The notes beneath the pieces were generated by a model. That model was given only the letters and a program-made list of their open reading frames with translations. It was not told the origin of the DNA and did not search any database. From Candidatus Methanophagales archaeon (GTDB lineage Archaea; Halobacteriota; Syntropharchaeia; Alkanophagales; Methanospirareceae), in assembly GCA_030621535.1 (NCBI GenBank), contig JAUXHM010000071.1, forward strand, positions 1-6,135: DNA of 6,135 nucleotides, in the 5' to 3' direction. Made by a program: the position numbers and the translations under genes. Below, in pieces: positions 5,729-6,135 of this stretch; position 1 is the first letter of the stretch, and each line of letters opens with the position of its first letter.

Positions 5729-5858
5729 GCACTGTCTAAAAATCAAGTGATTTCTCACCGCGGAGAGCGCTAAGTACGCAGAGTTTTAAGACGGTTCAAT
5801 CGTTGCTTAGATTTTCTGGTGCCTCTGTGTTCTCTGTGCACTCTGCGGTGAAATTTAA
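5729..5858 (+). repeat. Intergenic repeat B, copy 2 (130 bp)
   Basis: This is the second copy of the element at 1947-2092, in the same orientation, 39/42 identical at the left end and 22/25 at the right end, with an unrelated-looking middle. CACCGCGGAGAGCGC on the left and GCACTCTGCGGTG on the right are imperfect inverted repeats. It begins 21 bases upstream of the ABC ATPase start and ends five bases before the ATP synthase F stop, so it occupies the whole gap between two same-strand genes. The left edge reads GGCACTGT, which resembles the tips of some insertion sequences, but no transposase is present. Confidence 0.8.
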
Positions 5859-5863
5859 GGATA

Positions 5864-6135
5864 TTACTTAACCGCAACTCCCACGGCACGTTTTATTAGC
5901 CTTCCTATCTCGTCAATCTCTTTCTCCATCGGTCCTTTCTTGTCCGCCACTTCAACGATAATGGGCATTACACCTTTTTTCTCCGCGTTTATCTCCTTTA
6001 TCTTGTCTCTGTTCCGGGCTTCCGCAGCAAATCTTTCGGTTATGATTATGATGGCAAATCCCTCCTTTGCTAATTCATCTAACATACGAGCAACGTCTTC
6101 TCCACCATCGGGGGGATACTCGTGCACTTCTTTTA
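5864..6135 (-). CDS. ahaF: A/V-type ATP synthase subunit F, 5' end cut by the window
   Basis: Subunit F belongs to the central stalk of the archaeal A-type ATP synthase and helps couple rotation to catalysis in the A3B3 head. The window holds 89 C-terminal codons and the stop. The visible part shows the family pattern: KEVHEYPPD, a helix with the Asp/Glu-rich EDVARMLDELAK, the buried strand FAIIIITERFA, then MPIIVEVADKKGP and a C-terminal helix ending GRLIKRAVGVAV. Only about 20 N-terminal residues should be missing, lying beyond the right edge. The GTG at 6127 is not the start, because the frame stays open to the edge and the upstream Lys-Glu codons fit the family. In many archaea the next gene is subunit A; here an intergenic repeat and an ABC gene follow instead. 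Confidence 0.82.
   Translation of the reverse strand, partial: KEVHEYPPDGGEDVARMLDELAKEGFAIIIITERFAAEARNRDKIKEINAEKKGVMPIIVEVADKKGPMEKEIDEIGRLIKRAVGVAVK

Noticed and set aside
5708..5758. Longer start for the ABC ATPase, adding 17 residues
   Set aside because: The extra codons lie largely inside repeat B and give a hydrophobic peptide not expected before AIEVKDL; the family begins at about 5707.
1947..5858. Composite transposon carried by repeat B
   Set aside because: No transposase, no target duplication and the copies are diverged; only the repeat arrangement is supported.
1..6135. tRNA, rRNA, CRISPR array or cobalamin riboswitch
   Set aside because: Reading both strands showed no cloverleaf with a TTC-type loop, no regularly spaced repeats and no B12-box-like motif upstream of cobY or cobT.

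Overview
The window looks archaeal. It has CobY, the archaeal GTP:adenosylcobinamide-phosphate guanylyltransferase, a subunit F of an A/V-type ATP synthase, and an archaeal TATA box placed so that cobT would be transcribed without a leader. The gene content and the dense intergenic repeats would fit a methanogen or ANME/Syntrophoarchaeum-like euryarchaeote, but the sequence alone does not settle the lineage.

Layout. From 50 to 1934 on the + strand lie two cobalamin nucleotide-loop genes, cobY and cobT. They are separated by a 132-bp element with inverted ends (679-810). From 2102 to 5707 on the - strand lie the two halves of a DrrAB-like ABC-2 exporter: the ATPase (5707-4769) and its six-helix permease (2884-2102). 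These halves would normally be adjacent. Here they are separated by about 1.9 kb holding three AT-rich genes on the opposite strand: a PIN-domain protein, a zinc-ribbon/HNH-like protein, and a protein resembling PD-(D/E)XK nucleases. At the right edge is the C-terminal part of an A-type ATP synthase subunit F gene (- strand, cut by the window end).

Two diverged copies of one 130-146 bp intergenic repeat lie in the same orientation at 1947-2092 and 5729-5858. They bracket the whole ABC transporter plus cargo block.

How the genes fit together. CobY makes AdoCbi-GDP and CobT makes the alpha-ribazole phosphate; the two products are joined by cobalamin synthase (CobS, not in the window). The ABC pair should form an exporter of unknown substrate. 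The three inserted genes are the accessory part of the window. All three carry nuclease-like signatures, their base composition differs from their neighbours, and they are the best candidate here for an undescribed (possibly defence-related) cassette. That role is inference; no characterised system was recognised.
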